From Protonemura montana (taxonomy: Eukaryota; Arthropoda; Insecta; Plecoptera; Nemouridae), in the NCBI GenBank assembly GCA_947568835.1, contig OX387608.1, positions 2,394,001 through 2,458,000 on the forward strand: a stretch of 64,000 nt of DNA, written 5' to 3'. The position numbers and the translations under genes were made by a program. A model generated the notes under the pieces. The model did no database searches. It saw only the letters and a program-made list of their open reading frames with translations, and was not told the origin of the DNA. Below, piece after piece: positions 10,501-21,500 of the stretch (position 1 is its first letter; each line of letters opens with the position of its first letter).

Positions 10501-13500
10501 TAAAAGCACAGTACAAACTTAAAACAGATATATTATTCAACATTTATTATTATTCATTATGCTAAACTTATTTTATATCATGTTAATTTATAATTTAATC
10601 ATACGTGGTGCCAAAAATACACCTTAGACCTAGGAACTAGCATAGGCCAGATTGCCTACTAGCACGAACCACCGGTATACTTGTACTTAAGTTAGAAAAA
10701 ACAATGAAATAAATAAATAAAATAAATGGATACCACACAAACATCGGCCTCCAGTCTTTCCTTGGCTTTAGAACCACCAGGCTTTGGAACGACCTACCAG
10801 CTAAAAGCATGGACAACCTGCCCGGAAGAGGATCATTTAGACCATAAAATCAGACCATAAAATTAGCACATAGCAAATAGGTAGCACTAAGACTAACACT
10901 ACGGTACAAACTTGGTAATACGGATGTATTATTTAACATTTATTATTAATCATTATGCTTAACTTATTTTATATTCTGTTACTTTATTATGTAATCGTAC
11001 GTGGTGCCAAAAATACACCTTAGACCTAGGAACCAGCATAGGGCAGATTGCCTACTAGCACTAACCACCAGTATACTTGTACCTAAGTTAGAAAATCAAT
11101 AAAATAAATGAAAATAAGGTACCTTGTTGAGCTCGTCGTATGCATCGTCTTGGTTGAGATCGTTTCCTCGTCGCCCGTCCCGCAGCGTGATGCATTCGCT
11201 GACCACTGATAACGGAGTGTTGACAACCGTCTCCAGTGCAGCGTCGAGCGCGTTCTTCTCTACCTTCAACGTCATGATCTCCTTCTGCACGGCCTTCAGG
11301 CAACTCTCGAGGACCTCCTTCCAACGCGACACCTCTGTCAGTCTACACCAAACCAGAGATTGAAGACATCACAGGCCGATGTTGAAATTTTTTTTACCAA
11401 TTTTTTAAATCTTGAATGAAACTCTTGGCGAATGAAAAGGAAAATTTAAAAAAAAAAAACACAAAGAAGGCAAAAAATGATAGTTTTTAGACTCCTGTCT
11501 ACTTGATGTAACCTTAGCACTAGTTTTAACCAGTGGTGTAGTCGAGGGTATACGCGGGTATACGCCGTATACCCAAAACACTTTTTGACAACGAGCGTAT
11601 ACCCAAAAAAAATGTACAGGGTATACGCCCAATAAATACTCTTTGCAAAACTTTAAAATGCGTTTTGCAACGACAATTCTAAATCTCCCTACAACCTGCA
11701 CTATAAAAACTTGAAAAGCAAAGTTAATTCCGAAAAGTGGGTAGTCCGTGTAAAGTAGCGGTTCGTATGATCTGGATGGGTATGCAATGGTTTTTCCAAG
11801 CAATCAACGTACTCATTCAACCCACCCGAGGAAAGCGCGATTGCAGCTACCCCAACACCAAGTAGTAGTTTTAGTGTTGATAGGAATGAACTATCTATGA
11901 ACTATGACTAGTGAATAGACTAAAGGTAAAGAATTAACCCCCCCCCAGTACCTAACCTAGTGATGACCGCGGCATTTGGAACTCACAGTCTGATAACCCA
12001 GCGAGTACACAAAAAAAATGTAGGACTACACCACTGCTTTTCACACAAAACTATTTGAACTGTGTTTTGAATGCTAAGTGAAGAACAACTAAATTTCCCA
12101 AAGTTTTGTAACTTGTACCTGTTACTTTTTTGTTACTTATTACTTGTAAGAGCAAATGAACAAAAAAGCAATAGACAAAAAATGATTTGGCATAATCAAG
12201 TTGAATGCCGTAAATTAAACATTTTCTAACTGTTGTAATTAATAAATTAAATACAAATCAATTAAAAAAAAAATCGTTGGAATTGTTTTTCAGATGTTAT
12301 AAGTATTTTGTCGTCGTGAAATCGAAACTGAAATGTCATTCTTGAGTTGCTAGCAGTGCGGTCTGTTAGATCCCTCATGGGCTACACGTTATCTATTTTT
12401 TTTGTTTATTAATAGCTTTGGTAGGACCATAATTACCTGAGGCTACTACAATTACAATAATGTTTGTAGAATTTACAATATAATTACATAGAATTTTGTG
12501 GTTAGTTTATAAATTTACAGTGGTATTTCACATTTTTTGGAAATGTAGTCATTATATCATAGGGCAGCGCATTCCAGTCTAATTGATCGGGCCAAGAAGT
12601 CATGTTGGAGGATCACCCCCAGAGACTTGGCTGATGTTGTTTTGTTTAGGGGTAGGTTGTTTAAAGAGTACGATGTTAAGATTTCAGGCCGCGTCTTCGT
12701 GAAGCTAAGTATTAATTATATTGGTGGAGTGAAGGCAGGTTATTGAGTAGATTCAAATTTAACCTAACCTAACCTAACCTAACATTACGTCTACCATCAC
12801 ACCTGTCGTTGAGTCGCAGGTTGGTCTGATACGTGTTCCACTTGCTCGCGATGTTACCCTCGGTACGCATCCGCCGCGAGTCGTGACGCAGCTTGTACGA
12901 GTCGTCGTTCATCTTGGCCGCACCGTCCTGGATCTCTTTCAGACGTTTGATGAACGCTATCTTTGGAATGTGTTCCATTGGCTTCTCGTACGCAACACAA
13001 AGCATCTTGGCAGGGTCGTTGGCCGCTACCTCCAGCCCTGCATGCACAGGATCGGGGGAATTTGATGAGAATGACGGATCCCTAATGAGTTGAACCAAGA
13101 GGCTGTGAATACACTAAAATCGTCTCAAAAAGCCAGTGTCCAAGTAGCTCAATGGTTTAGAGCAACACCCGCGATAGGTGAAGATCGGGGATCGAGTCCC
13201 CGTTTGGGCAACAATTTTTGAGACGATTATAATGTTCATAATAATAAAAAACAATTGATGTTTTGTAACTGTTTGATGGTCACAAACATGGCCTTGGCCT
13301 CCTGGTTGGTGCAGTCATCTTCAGGACCTGAGACTAATACCAGGTCCAAACATAAGCTTCACCAATATTAACCAACAGAAATGAATCACTCGGCCTCAAC
13401 AGCTGTTTGCAAGTACGAACTCCACGATGTATTTAACATTGATTGGTACTTACATTGTTTTTCTTGCAAAACGTAAAAGCAGAGATGAGATTCTTACCTT

Positions 13501-13510
13501 TCTCCGCCAT
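7553..13510 (-). CDS. TEKT2: Tektin-2, axonemal microtubule inner filament protein
   Basis: Seven exons: 13498-13510, 12795-13037, 11123-11334, 10065-10279, 9284-9506, 8072-8295 and 7553-7745. All splice phases agree and give 440 residues, close to human tektin-2 (430). Tektins are coiled-coil proteins that polymerise inside doublet microtubules of cilia and sperm flagella. Assignment to tektin-2 rests on SRWKEVLESCLK, PLSVVSECITLRDGRRG, the TSYKPDPLRTPD block, RAKNELEYQRK and KLASTRLENR, which follow the tektin-2 order. The start exon has only 13 coding bases (MAEKG). The tektin signature (normally RPNVELCRD) is degenerate here, reading RSGPELVED. The exon 2 donor is placed at G-GTAGAC (12794) because it restores the RCDEVSRWKE junction; an alternative AG-GTGTGA nearby is out of phase. 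The gene lies in tandem with IFT140, another ciliary gene. Confidence 0.92.
7746..8048 (+). repeat. 5S-derived 91-bp repeats (two units) plus SINE-like body fragment
   Basis: In tektin-2 intron 6, two copies of the 91-bp 5S-like unit run on the plus strand from about 7757. They are followed by the body shared with the element at 55040-55802 (ACTTCACTCGCCTTGCTTAT ... GGATTTGTGGAGGAATCCTG). The body is cut short at about 8025 and the tail is absent. Confidence 0.75.
8296..9283. other. Tektin-2 intron 5, nothing recognised
   Basis: Nearly 1 kb of A+T-rich sequence without a clear repeat or coding signal. Confidence 0.55.
9507..9945 (-). repeat. 5S-headed SINE-like element, minus orientation
   Basis: Reading the minus strand, the order is: 5S-like head (GTTAGAAACACCAGTTCTCG, then TGAGATCACCAAAGTTAAGC), 91-bp 5S units down to 9712, then the body (TTGCTTATCAACCTCTCGAC, GGAGGAATCCTGTTGTTCGC, GTGCCGGCACCGGGTTTCCC) to about 9530. 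The ATCA-type tail seen at 55790 is missing. It lies in tektin-2 intron 4, beside exon 5. Confidence 0.75.
9946..10062. repeat. Short tandem repeat based on GGAGGTATT / GGAGGTATG
   Basis: About twelve imperfect copies of a 9-bp unit end 3 bp from the exon 4 splice donor of tektin-2 (donor GT at 10063-10064 on the minus strand). Translation gives a Gly/Ile/Met-rich open frame that is an artefact of the repeat. Confidence 0.8.
10430..11110 (+). mobile_element. Two tandem copies of a retroelement 3' end
   Basis: Segments at about 10490-10725 and 10875-11105 are near-identical. Both contain ATTATGCT(A/T)AACTTATTTT, CGTGGTGCCAAAAATACACC, TTAGACCTAGGAAC and TTGCCTACTAGCAC, and both end in an AATAAATAAA-rich tail. 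Between them, 10730-10850 reads as a truncated reverse-transcriptase end (RLWNDLPAKSMDNLP). This looks like a tandem or nested 5'-truncated non-LTR insertion in tektin-2 intron 3. Confidence 0.65.
11335..12794. other. Tektin-2 intron 2 with repeat fragments
   Basis: The intron holds a broken copy of the foldback/ribozyme-type repeat (about 11480-11535 and 12040-12145), interrupted by unrelated sequence with a CCCCCCC run at 11939-11946. It also has a retroelement 3' end at about 12395-12735 on the minus strand (DWNALPYDI-type frame) and four tandem AACCT units at 12763-12782. No gene was seen. Confidence 0.6.
12763..12783. repeat. Short interstitial (AACCT/TTAGG)4 tract
   Basis: Four tandem AACCT units, the complement of the arthropod telomere repeat TTAGG, lie just inside tektin-2 intron 2, 12 bp from the exon 2 donor. 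Chance is possible for so short a tract. Confidence 0.6.
13050..13250 (+). repeat. tRNA-hairpin repeat in tektin-2 intron 1
   Basis: tRNA-like core at 13138-13209 between inverted arms (ACACTAAAATCGTCTCAAAA and TTTTTGAGACGATTATAATG). The element starts about 15-20 bp from the exon 2 acceptor (exon edge 13037), so part of that acceptor's upstream region comes from the repeat. Confidence 0.85.
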
Positions 13511-13794
13511 CGCTTCAGCGCGGGATCAAACTCGTTGCGTTCTGTTAAATTAAGTAGCTTCGCTTGCAGCAAACAACACTAGGATTTGTCAGGGATTTGA
13601 TTCTAGGAGGACAAGAAATTTTAAGGATTTTTTTAACTGAAGACAAAATAGTGATGAAAAAAATGTGAAAACCCGGTATCCTTGGAGATGTGAGCAACAA
13701 TCGATGGAACATTTGTAAGTAATTATTATTGTGTTCATTATTTATTGTGTTGAAAAACAACTCTGGGATATATTTATATGAAATATGATTTAAA

Positions 13795-13915
13795 TTGCAA
13801 ACGCTTGCAATGCACGGGGTATTTTTTATTATTATGAACACTGTAAACGTCTCAAAAAATGTCCTCGTTAGGGCATCAATGTTTTGAGACTTATAGTGTT
13901 CAAAATAATAAAAAA
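13795..13915. repeat. Collapsed tRNA-hairpin repeat (arms only)
   Basis: The terminal palindrome TTGCAAACGCTTGCAA and both inverted arms (ACACTGTAAACGTCTCAAAA / TTTTGAGACTTATAGTGTTC) remain, but the tRNA-like core is reduced to about 20 bp. It lies between tektin-2 and PRMT7. Confidence 0.75.
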
Positions 13916-14070
13916 ACTCTGGGCAGATTTCACCAACACCGTTTATATATAACGCCGATATAATTATGGGCTTAAACCCCGAATCAATTCACTAAAGATC
14001 TTCACAGCTTTGCTCGACCGCAGAAGTCCACGCTTCACTCCACACCAAAGTTTCACTCGACACCAAAGTT

Positions 14071-15560
14071 TCACTCGATTTTGAAGCTAAACTTGACGTC
14101 CCCCCGGTCGAACTCCGTCGCAAAACGTAGAGAGTTCAGCTCGTTGACTTGTCTTCCATGCTTCAAGAAGTGAACGCCTTGACGCGTGTGAATGTCCCAC
14201 GACACTTTGTGGGCGTGCGTTGGTGTGCGTAGCGGGCCGGTCGTAACTATGTGTGTGCCACGCCCATTAAGGTCCCAGCCCACCCAAAGTACAACCCCAT
14301 GGCACAAGCCATGTCTGCAACAGAAGCATCATCTGTGTAAGCTTTATCTGTGCTAGTCTTTGCCTCATAAGGATGGAATATCTGTGCAAGCTTTATCTGT
14401 GGTAGTCTTTGCCTCATAAGGATGGAATATCTATGCAAGCTTTATCTGTGTTAGTCTTTGCCTCATAAGGATGGAATATCTGTGCAAGCTTTATCTGTGG
14501 TAGTCTTTGCCTCATAAGGATGGAATATCTATGCAAGCTTTATCTGTGTTAGTCTTTGCCTCATAAGGATGGAATATCTGTGCAAGCTTCATCTGTACCT
14601 GAGTGCAACTGTTCCCGCTAGCCCTGTGGCCATCTCAGCCTCGGTGTCCTTGGAGAAGTCGAAGTGGAACGCTTGGAACGGCTCTCCGAGTGGAACGCAC
14701 GGATACTCCCAGAGAGGTTGGGCTTCGACCGGGCTGTCACTGATGTCGCTGGACTTATCGATGAGCTCGTCAAACAGCGACATTGTGAAACCTTCGACCG
14801 ATCTGCGGATTTCAAATCGCTTACTAAGACCACACTTATAACGGCCCAATATTTTCTGATATTTTGAAAAGTGTTTGAAGAATAGACAGAGATATCTTGT
14901 GTGAAGGATTTACACAAATTAGTTGATAGAGCGATCATGACCTAGCAAGCAACGTGGTCGCACATAACCTCACATAACCGGAGCTAGTCTCCGGGTCTCT
15001 ACGGTAACGTAAGCGAGAACGTACTCGAGCGGAGAGCGAATCTTCCACAAGTCGTCGAACTGAACTGGCATCGCCCACACGACGGCCTTGGCAGGTACCA
15101 CGTCTTTGATCCTGTTCTGCGGCAGAACGGCTTGCAGTTCCTGCTTCAGGTACCAGAACGACACGTTCTGCCAGGGCAGCAGGGCGGCCGTGAAGTGCGG
15201 CTCACCGAGCACCAGCGAGATCTGTGTGTGGAACGTTCATTTTGTGTTTAAATTGTCAAAATGACAATCATAAGTAGCTTAAGTCAGGTGATTGCTTTTA
15301 GACTCATGTCTACTTGATGTAACCTTAGCACTAGTTTTGACAAAAACTATCCGAACTGGGTTTTCAATGCTACGTAAAGAACAACTAAATTTCCCAATGT
15401 TTCGTAACATGTACTAGTTACTTCTTCAAGAGTAAGAGCAGTCCTGACAATTTTCTGATAGCAAAAAAACCACATAAAATTATAACAATTACCAGTGATG
15501 TTTTCGTAAAATTTGTAGTGGGGGTACGCAAAAATGATTTTTTTTTGTGTCGGTGGGCCG

Positions 15561-15594
<34 letters not shown>

Positions 15595-18500
15595 AGAGAG
15601 GATACGCAAGGCGAATGCACCGAAAGAGTGGGAAATAGCTTCGGGCTCCAAGTAAATTTTTCTTCTAAGGTTTCTTTTGGAGCCAATCTACGAGTTTACG
15701 ATGAAGTTGGACTTGGAATGACATGGTCAGAACTGTATTTTTAATTACGTAATGATTTTAAGAAATTTAAATTAATGCCGCCCTCTCATGTCTACACCTT
15801 CTTACATTGTTGCAGTCTTTAAATTTGGTGGGGATTCGGGAATCTGGTAAAAGAAAGTCAATCATTTTAATCCAATACTGGTTTTAATTTTTGTTGAAAC
15901 TATCCATAGATACGCGCGTACTTTCGCGTTGAGGAGATTACATCAGTTTCCACAATGACTCTTTTTCATTGAGCTCCTTGCTGCTGCGTGATGCGACGTT
16001 AGTGGTGTCTTCAACTTCCCCCAAACCGAATTTTGGTTTTTTAGGAGGAGCAAGGCCCCAAAGGGAACGCAAACCCACTTGCTTCCTCTTCTGCATCTTG
16101 AATTGAACTAACTCGTCCAGTGTGACTCGTATGTGGCATTTTGGTTATTGTTTGTAATTTTGTCTTTCCTGCGAATTCTTATTATTTGACGCGGGCTTGC
16201 TTCTGAGAGCTTGCATCGTCATGCGACGCCGCGAAAGCGGCTACCGACTTCCCTAAGTGATAACAGTAATATGATTCTAACTAACCCCTTTGTTGCGAGT
16301 CGCGACGCCGACATAGTTCCAGCCTACCTACTCTTAGTACGTTCGCATACAGTGGCATTCTTGGTAGTTTTATTTTTAAGTAAGTGGTTTATTAGGAATG
16401 AAACCTGGGATATTTTCGTCTTGAAAATAAAGAAGTGCACGATTTTTCAAATAATTATAATTTAATACTGCGTTCCCGTGCGTTCACCTGCGTTCCCTCA
16501 AAAATTCAAAGTGGGGGTACGGCCATAAATAAAATTAATAGTGGGTGGACTGCGTACACCCGCGTGTATTGACCAATACATCACTGACAATTACCTAGTT
16601 CAAGCATCCTAAATGCATCTAAATAAAAAAATCAGGGTCAATAACTCAAAAAACTAACATATTTTTTATTTTCTACAATGAAATCTTGAACAAATTGGCG
16701 TTTTTTACTAACTAACCAATTGTGTGAATGGAAAAAGGGTCGGGTTTTACCGAAACCAATTTTTCGGGCAAAAATGATGATGCCATAAAAAAATGGGTTA
16801 GAGCAACACCCGCGATAGGTGGAGATCGGGGTGCGAGTCCCCGTTTGGACATCAATTTTTGAGACGGTTATAGTGTTCATAATAATAAAATACCCCACGC
16901 ATTGCAAGCGTTTGCAATTTAAATCAGAAAATAAAACAATTTACTACTTAGTGTTTGGTTGGGGAACTCAAAACACATGTTGCCCAAATCTGTTTTAATA
17001 AAATAATATAAGAATAATTACTGCCGCCAGTTCTTGCGTTGTACTACATTGCAACAATGGCATGTTCCCACCACACTAGTATTACCACTGATTACCACTA
17101 TACCATCAGAATTATTATTATCATTATTACTATATTAGTATTATCATTAATATTACTTTTATGTACTACCCTGACGATCCCAAACGGGATTCATGGCTTG
17201 TATGTTATTTTTTATTTAAGCCAATAAAGGAAATCAATCAATCAAAGCAATGCATAAGAAGATAGACTAAAATTAGTTGAAACTTTTCAATATAATCTCT
17301 CAATCACCACACTCTTCACATCATTATGAGTTAATTGTGTATTGATCATACCAATACATAAATATTAAATATATAACAAGTAAATTTTATTTAAAGATAT
17401 CAATCTAATCAATATTGATCAAATCAATCAAAATTGACCCACCTCGTGTTTGATCTCCTCTGCCCCCCGTATCTCCGTAATGCGACCGCTCAAGCCTGGA
17501 TTGCTCTCCAGGTACGCGCTTATCAACCGTTTCGACGCAAAGTTGTCGTCCATGCAGTAGACATGCTCCGCCCCCAGCTGGGCGGCGGCCAGACCGAGCA
17601 GGGTGCAGTTACCGAGACACACAGCGGCGGAGTCCGATTTCACCAGGTCTCGTACAACGGCAAGGTACGAGTCGTGACGTGATGAGTCGTTCATTGCTCC
17701 GAATCTCGTGCGACTCATGGCAACGTGCAGGCCGCACGAACAGATGGGTGAAAGCCGGTCGGCAGGAGTCAAACTGTTCCCAGGGGGATTTAAAAATATT
17801 AGTCTAAAAGTTGTCCAATAGCAAATATTGTAATAAGAAAAACTATTTGAACTGGGTTTTGAATGCTAAGTAAAGGGCTTCTAAATTTAATTTAATTTAA
17901 ATTTAGAAGCCCTTTACTTAGCATTCGAAACCCAGTTCAAATAGTTTTTCTTAAAACTAGTGCTTTGGATAAATCAAGTAGACATAAGTCTAAAAACCAT
18001 CAGCAAATATTGTATTTGAGTGAAGGCCTGAGTACTTGAGTATAGTCCTTCATATCAAGTGCCCATCACTCAAAACCTTCACTATCTCAGAATTTGGCGA
18101 AATTTTCAGGAGGTTTAGAACACCGGAAATAAAAATCCCTTTCTTAATGTTTTTTCCATACGCCTAGCGGTTTTCCCGTGGCAGGGGATGGAAAGACCAA
18201 ACACTTTACTTTTTGCCCCGCACGGCCATTCACTATATTCACTGTAGCGTTTGAACAAATAAACTTAAAAGAATGGGACTAGTTTTAAAATCATAATCGT
18301 GCTTTAATTAACAAGAAAAAATACGTTAATTGCTTACTTATCAAGTTTAGGAGTGGAAAAAATCCACCCTTAAATTTCAACCCTTAATAACTCGAAAAAG
18401 GATTTTTTTTCTTAACGTGTTTTTTTTTCAAGTGTCTCCCGCTTATTATCTCTTCATTTAAAAAAATGAATCATCAACAGCCATACGATCAGAAGTTACG

Positions 18501-21500
18501 ATTTAGCAACATTAAACGCCGACTAAGCAAGATTTAAATGGCGTTGGTGAAATCGGTCTTTAGTCTGATTTTATCGTGAATGTAAAAAACCTTGCTGCGT
18601 TACACATTGCGATCCAAATTTTTTGATCGATTTCACCAACGTCAGGTTAAACTTGGTCAGGAATTCGATCTTCAAACCAAGTTTGTATGCCAAGTACAAC
18701 TCAATGTTGTATGCTGACGTGTATGAAATGTGAAGCCTGTTGTGACAAATAGCAAAGCAAAAAGGTCATTCATCCTACGCAAGTTCTCGATCCTTTGCTG
18801 ATTCTGGTTTCCTATTACCGTTGAGTGTAGGTTATAGGTAGAGAAACAACGTCAATGTTACAGTCTCTGCGTGAAAGATGGCCGCCAAATGGCCGCGTCG
18901 TCCCCGAGCGACCAACGAAGCCCGACTCACGTGAGATCCGTCTTCAGCGAGAACCACAGAGAGTACTCGTCGTGGCAGCCGATGAGCGCCACCTCTTGTC
19001 CACGTTCCACCGCCACCTCGTGCGGCAGGAAGTAGACGCCCTGCATCCAGTGGTCCCGCCATGGGATCTTGCCACTCTGCCGAGAGTAACATGTCAATCT
19101 ATTAACACTTTATTATAACTTTATTATATATATATATGGATGCTACGTTTATTTATGTTTGTAAAGCCAGTTATGATTTATTAAATACAATTATTATGAA
19201 CACTATAACTGTCTCAAAAATTGATGTCCAAACGGGGACTCGAACCCCGATCTCCACCTGTCGCGGGTGTTGCTCTAACCCATTGAGCTACTTGGACACT
19301 GGCTTTTTGAGTCGATTTTAGTGTTTTTAATGAGTATTCACAGCCTCTTGGTTCTACTCCTTGGAGATCTGTCATTCTCATCAAATACACTAAAATCGTC
19401 TCAAAAAGCCAGTGACCAAGTAGCTCAATGGGTTAGAGCAAAACCCGCGACAGGTGGAGATCGGGGTTCGAGTCCCCATTTGGGCATCAATTTTTGAGAC
19501 GGTTATAGTGTTCATAATAACAAAATACTCCGCGCATTGTAAGCGTTTGCAATTTAAATAAGATTTCCTCTAATATCGGTACGCTCATCAAAAGACGAGG
19601 TTGCAACCAATTTTGTCAAGTTGCTCACCCTGTCCTTGTCGGGATGCGCCCAGACGGGCGCGCAGCTCAACACGGTCTCATTCTCGGTATCCATGACGAT
19701 GTCCCACCAAACAAACACGACCTGCGCCACGCCATCGCGATCCGCACGGAGCAGCGACGTAGACGAGTCATTACACGGCAACAAACCACGCCCCGACCAG
19801 TCGAACCTGTAGCCAATCAGAGAGAAGCTCTTATTATTAATATTCACATAAGAACTTGAAAATTAGACCCTCAACAACATTAAAATAACATAATTTAGTC
19901 GTTAAACACCAGAAAACAATTGACATCAACGTAGGCAGCAGCGTGTTTTTACGTGAACACCGGCGTTGGTGAAATGATTGTCTCGAAGTCGGCTTCATCC
20001 AACTGGCTGAGCTGGATGTCGTGAACGGCTGCGGAACCCGGACAGCAGTTGACGGATTCGGGCGACTCAAGCACGACTCTGCCCTCGAACTCGATCGGTT
20101 CGAGCTTGTTCCATCGCCGGGCAAGACGGCTCGAAACAACCTGGGCGTACATCGTACTCGAAGTCGGCACCACGATGCAATCGCTCTGTAATACGACATA
20201 ATATGACGATGATTTTAACTGAAAATACCAATGTATATAAATATAAAATTTTAGACTTGTCTCCATGCTCTTACAGATGATATGTCCTATGAATGTTTTC
20301 TTCGGAAAAACGGAAATAAAGGAACAATTCAATTCAACGTTTATGTACCCATAATTATAATTTATGTGTTGGTCTATGGACTATAGTTGTGAATATACAG
20401 TCCATGTGTACCTATGTACCTACGGTTCTATGCAGTATGTACCTTACCACAGTGCAGCAGCAAATGCACATTTGTAAGAGAAAAAATAAATACAAATAAA
20501 TACAAATAAATCGTGTCATCGCTTTCATTCATTACTCGACTCTGATTGGTCCATTGCAAACATGGTCAAGTAAGTTATTCACTGTCACAGTTCTTATCCA
20601 AATCTTATCAGTTTGTTTTCCGCATTCTCCAGAACAGGGGACAGTTTTCCTATTCACTTATAATAAGTTACGCTTGATTCAAGCAGCAAATGCAAAGAAG
20701 GTATCTGATATTGATGCAATTCACAGGCTACTTTTTAATGTTAAACCTGTCAGTTTTCTGCCCCTACATTTTCTGTCTTGCAAGCAGATCTTTTGTCTTT
20801 GTCTTGGCATGTTTTAACAATCCCTCTCCACCGTCCGTTGCAGTGGTTAATTTGAAACTTAAAAGGTGGGTACGCTCTCAATAGAATTCAGGTGCTGTTC
20901 TAGATCGTGTGTTTTCTTGGGAACAAGGAAGCTGTGCCAAAAAGCGAAAAGCATTGAAACAATTTCTATACTCTCGATATCCTTTGTCGGCGCTGCCTGA
21001 CAAAGGGTAGCGTTGCCAGAGCTTAGCTAAGCTTAGCCTTGCTATTGCCTTGCGTGGTTTTTTTAGAATTTAAAGATTCTGTGAATATAGCTACATTCTG
21101 CTGAATGACATTTCCAAATAATATTTAATATTATCACTGACTATCAATTTATTAGTAAATTAGCGAATAACTCTGAAGGCGATGCCAGTTGTTCGGCACA
21201 CGATTAAATTATTAAGTTAAACAAGAAGTGAAACTGACAAATATTTTGAATCAATGCCAGTTTGTCGCTTGTTTTCGTGATTGTCAGAAATAGCGGATAT
21301 TAATTAAGTTTTCGACATCGATCTCATTCTTGGTATCACAGAGTTGGCATGAAGTTGGTGTTCTAAAACTGAATGAATTTTGTGCTCGGCAACAATGTAC
21401 AGTACTGGTAATTCTAAAGCAACAAAATAGATGGAACTCTGCTGGGAATAACAGGAATAGTCTGACATAGAAGCCTATTTCACAGATGCCGTAAATCTTC

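Larger units (their letters stand above)
15222..17442. other. PRMT7 intron 7 with repeat pieces
   Basis: Contents: a foldback/ribozyme-type repeat at about 15288-15450; an uninterrupted run of 32 G at 15562-15593; a partial tRNA-hairpin repeat at 16798-16925; and a retroelement 3' tail with AATCAATCAATCAA at about 17030-17250. No coding exon is recognised. Confidence 0.65.

Noticed and set aside
15418-15744. Poly-Pro / poly-Gly reading frames
   Set aside because: Caused by the 32-G run.
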